Part shown: one piece after another, positions 63,546-64,000 of the stretch
Position numbering within the stretch: the stretch's first letter is position 1
Layout: the number at the start of each line of letters is the position of its first letter
Assembly: GCF_021018895.1 (NCBI RefSeq)
Contig: NC_079375.1
Location: forward strand, 26,076,475-26,140,474
DNA length: 64,000 nucleotides
Reading direction: 5' to 3'
Source of the DNA: Seriola aureovittata
Lineage: Eukaryota > Chordata > Actinopteri > Carangiformes > Carangidae
Notes under the pieces: generated by a model
Told to the model about the DNA's origin: nothing
The model's database searches: none
Seen by the model: the letters and a program-made list of their open reading frames with translations, nothing else
Program-made: the position numbers and the translations under genes

Positions 63546-64000
63546 CTGGAGGGACAAAGGGACACAAGAAACAGGGTACTAAATGTGATGATGGAAAAAC
63601 AGACAACTGAGCAAACAAATACAAGTTTACACCATTACCTTGGATAGTGAAACTTGGTATGAAACGGGCCCCATGCCCATATTATTAAGTTAGCAAGGTA
63701 CGTTAGTTAAATGTCAGCAATTTGGCAACACTGTTACACTGGAAAGTCCCACCAGTAAAAAGGCAACGTGTGCACTATGTACATTTTGATTTGGAGAGGT
63801 GGCTCTAGTGTTAAGACAACTATTGTTTTATTATGAAAGAAAGATTCTATGGCATTACTATATTTGTTCATGTTTTACAATGCATGTTTAACCTGAGCCA
63901 TACAACAATGATAACAATCACATCATATAGACACAGGGTTAATAGTATACAGTTGCTTAAATTTTCTTTAGCTCATTGGTATCTGATCAGGAAAAATGGT
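63546..64000. other. Start of Z13 intron 1
   Basis: This is the AT-rich acceptor-side intron. No exon 1, repeat or other feature is visible before the window ends. Confidence 0.5.

Overview
The window looks like vertebrate nuclear DNA from a spiny-rayed (percomorph-type) teleost. The evidence is two-exon C2H2 zinc-finger genes with a fish-type N-terminal exon, teleost-style Tc1, BEL/Pao, LINE and SINE debris, AT-rich introns and splice signals. I cannot name the species.

Layout: the window is a cluster of 13 zinc-finger (ZNF) loci, called Z1 to Z13 from left to right, all transcribed from the minus strand. Each gene begins on its right with a 172-bp coding exon 1 of 57 codons plus one base, ending at a GT donor in phase 1. 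A ZNF exon lies 0.3-2 kb to its left (9 kb in Z11). It starts with a phase-1 acceptor, then an acidic linker, then 3-16 C2H2 fingers. Z1 shows only exon 1 (1162..1333) and Z13 only its ZNF exon (62368..63545), because both run off the window. Z6-Z9 lie in tandem units of about 4.4-5.2 kb, and Z7 and Z8 are near-identical. The promoters share a block with an ETS-like GGAAGT core and a four-codon upstream ORF.

Unusual gene architecture: Z5, Z9 and Z12 contain extra phase 1-1 'cassette' exons that join the acidic linker (from a ZNF exon) to the tail and donor of exon 1. Z5 has three (one broken), Z9 has one, and Z12 has an independently formed one. Z6, Z7 and Z8 share a 5-bp net deletion that shifts the frame of exon 1, although their ZNF exons are intact. 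Z2 and Z4 end in fused or decayed second arrays. The pseudo-exon Z10b is a copy of the Z11 ZNF exon with exactly four fingers removed, a 1-bp insertion and a shared nonsense codon.

Mobile DNA: a complete 7,423-bp BEL/Pao retrotransposon (45702..53124) has two 750-bp LTRs that I read as identical, a CTGTT target-site duplication, a tRNA-Tyr-type primer site and an open 1,948-codon gag-pol. It sits inside an older, decayed Tc1 element, which is itself in intron 1 of Z11. Two solo LTRs, retroelement RT scraps, a Tc1 scrap, a LINE relic and a SINE relic lie between the genes.

How it may work together (inference): such clusters usually encode DNA-binding repressors. The exon-1 helix and acidic linker would be the effector and dimerisation part, and the finger arrays the variable target-recognition part. 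Repeated recombination is reshaping both parts while a recent retroelement has landed in the cluster.
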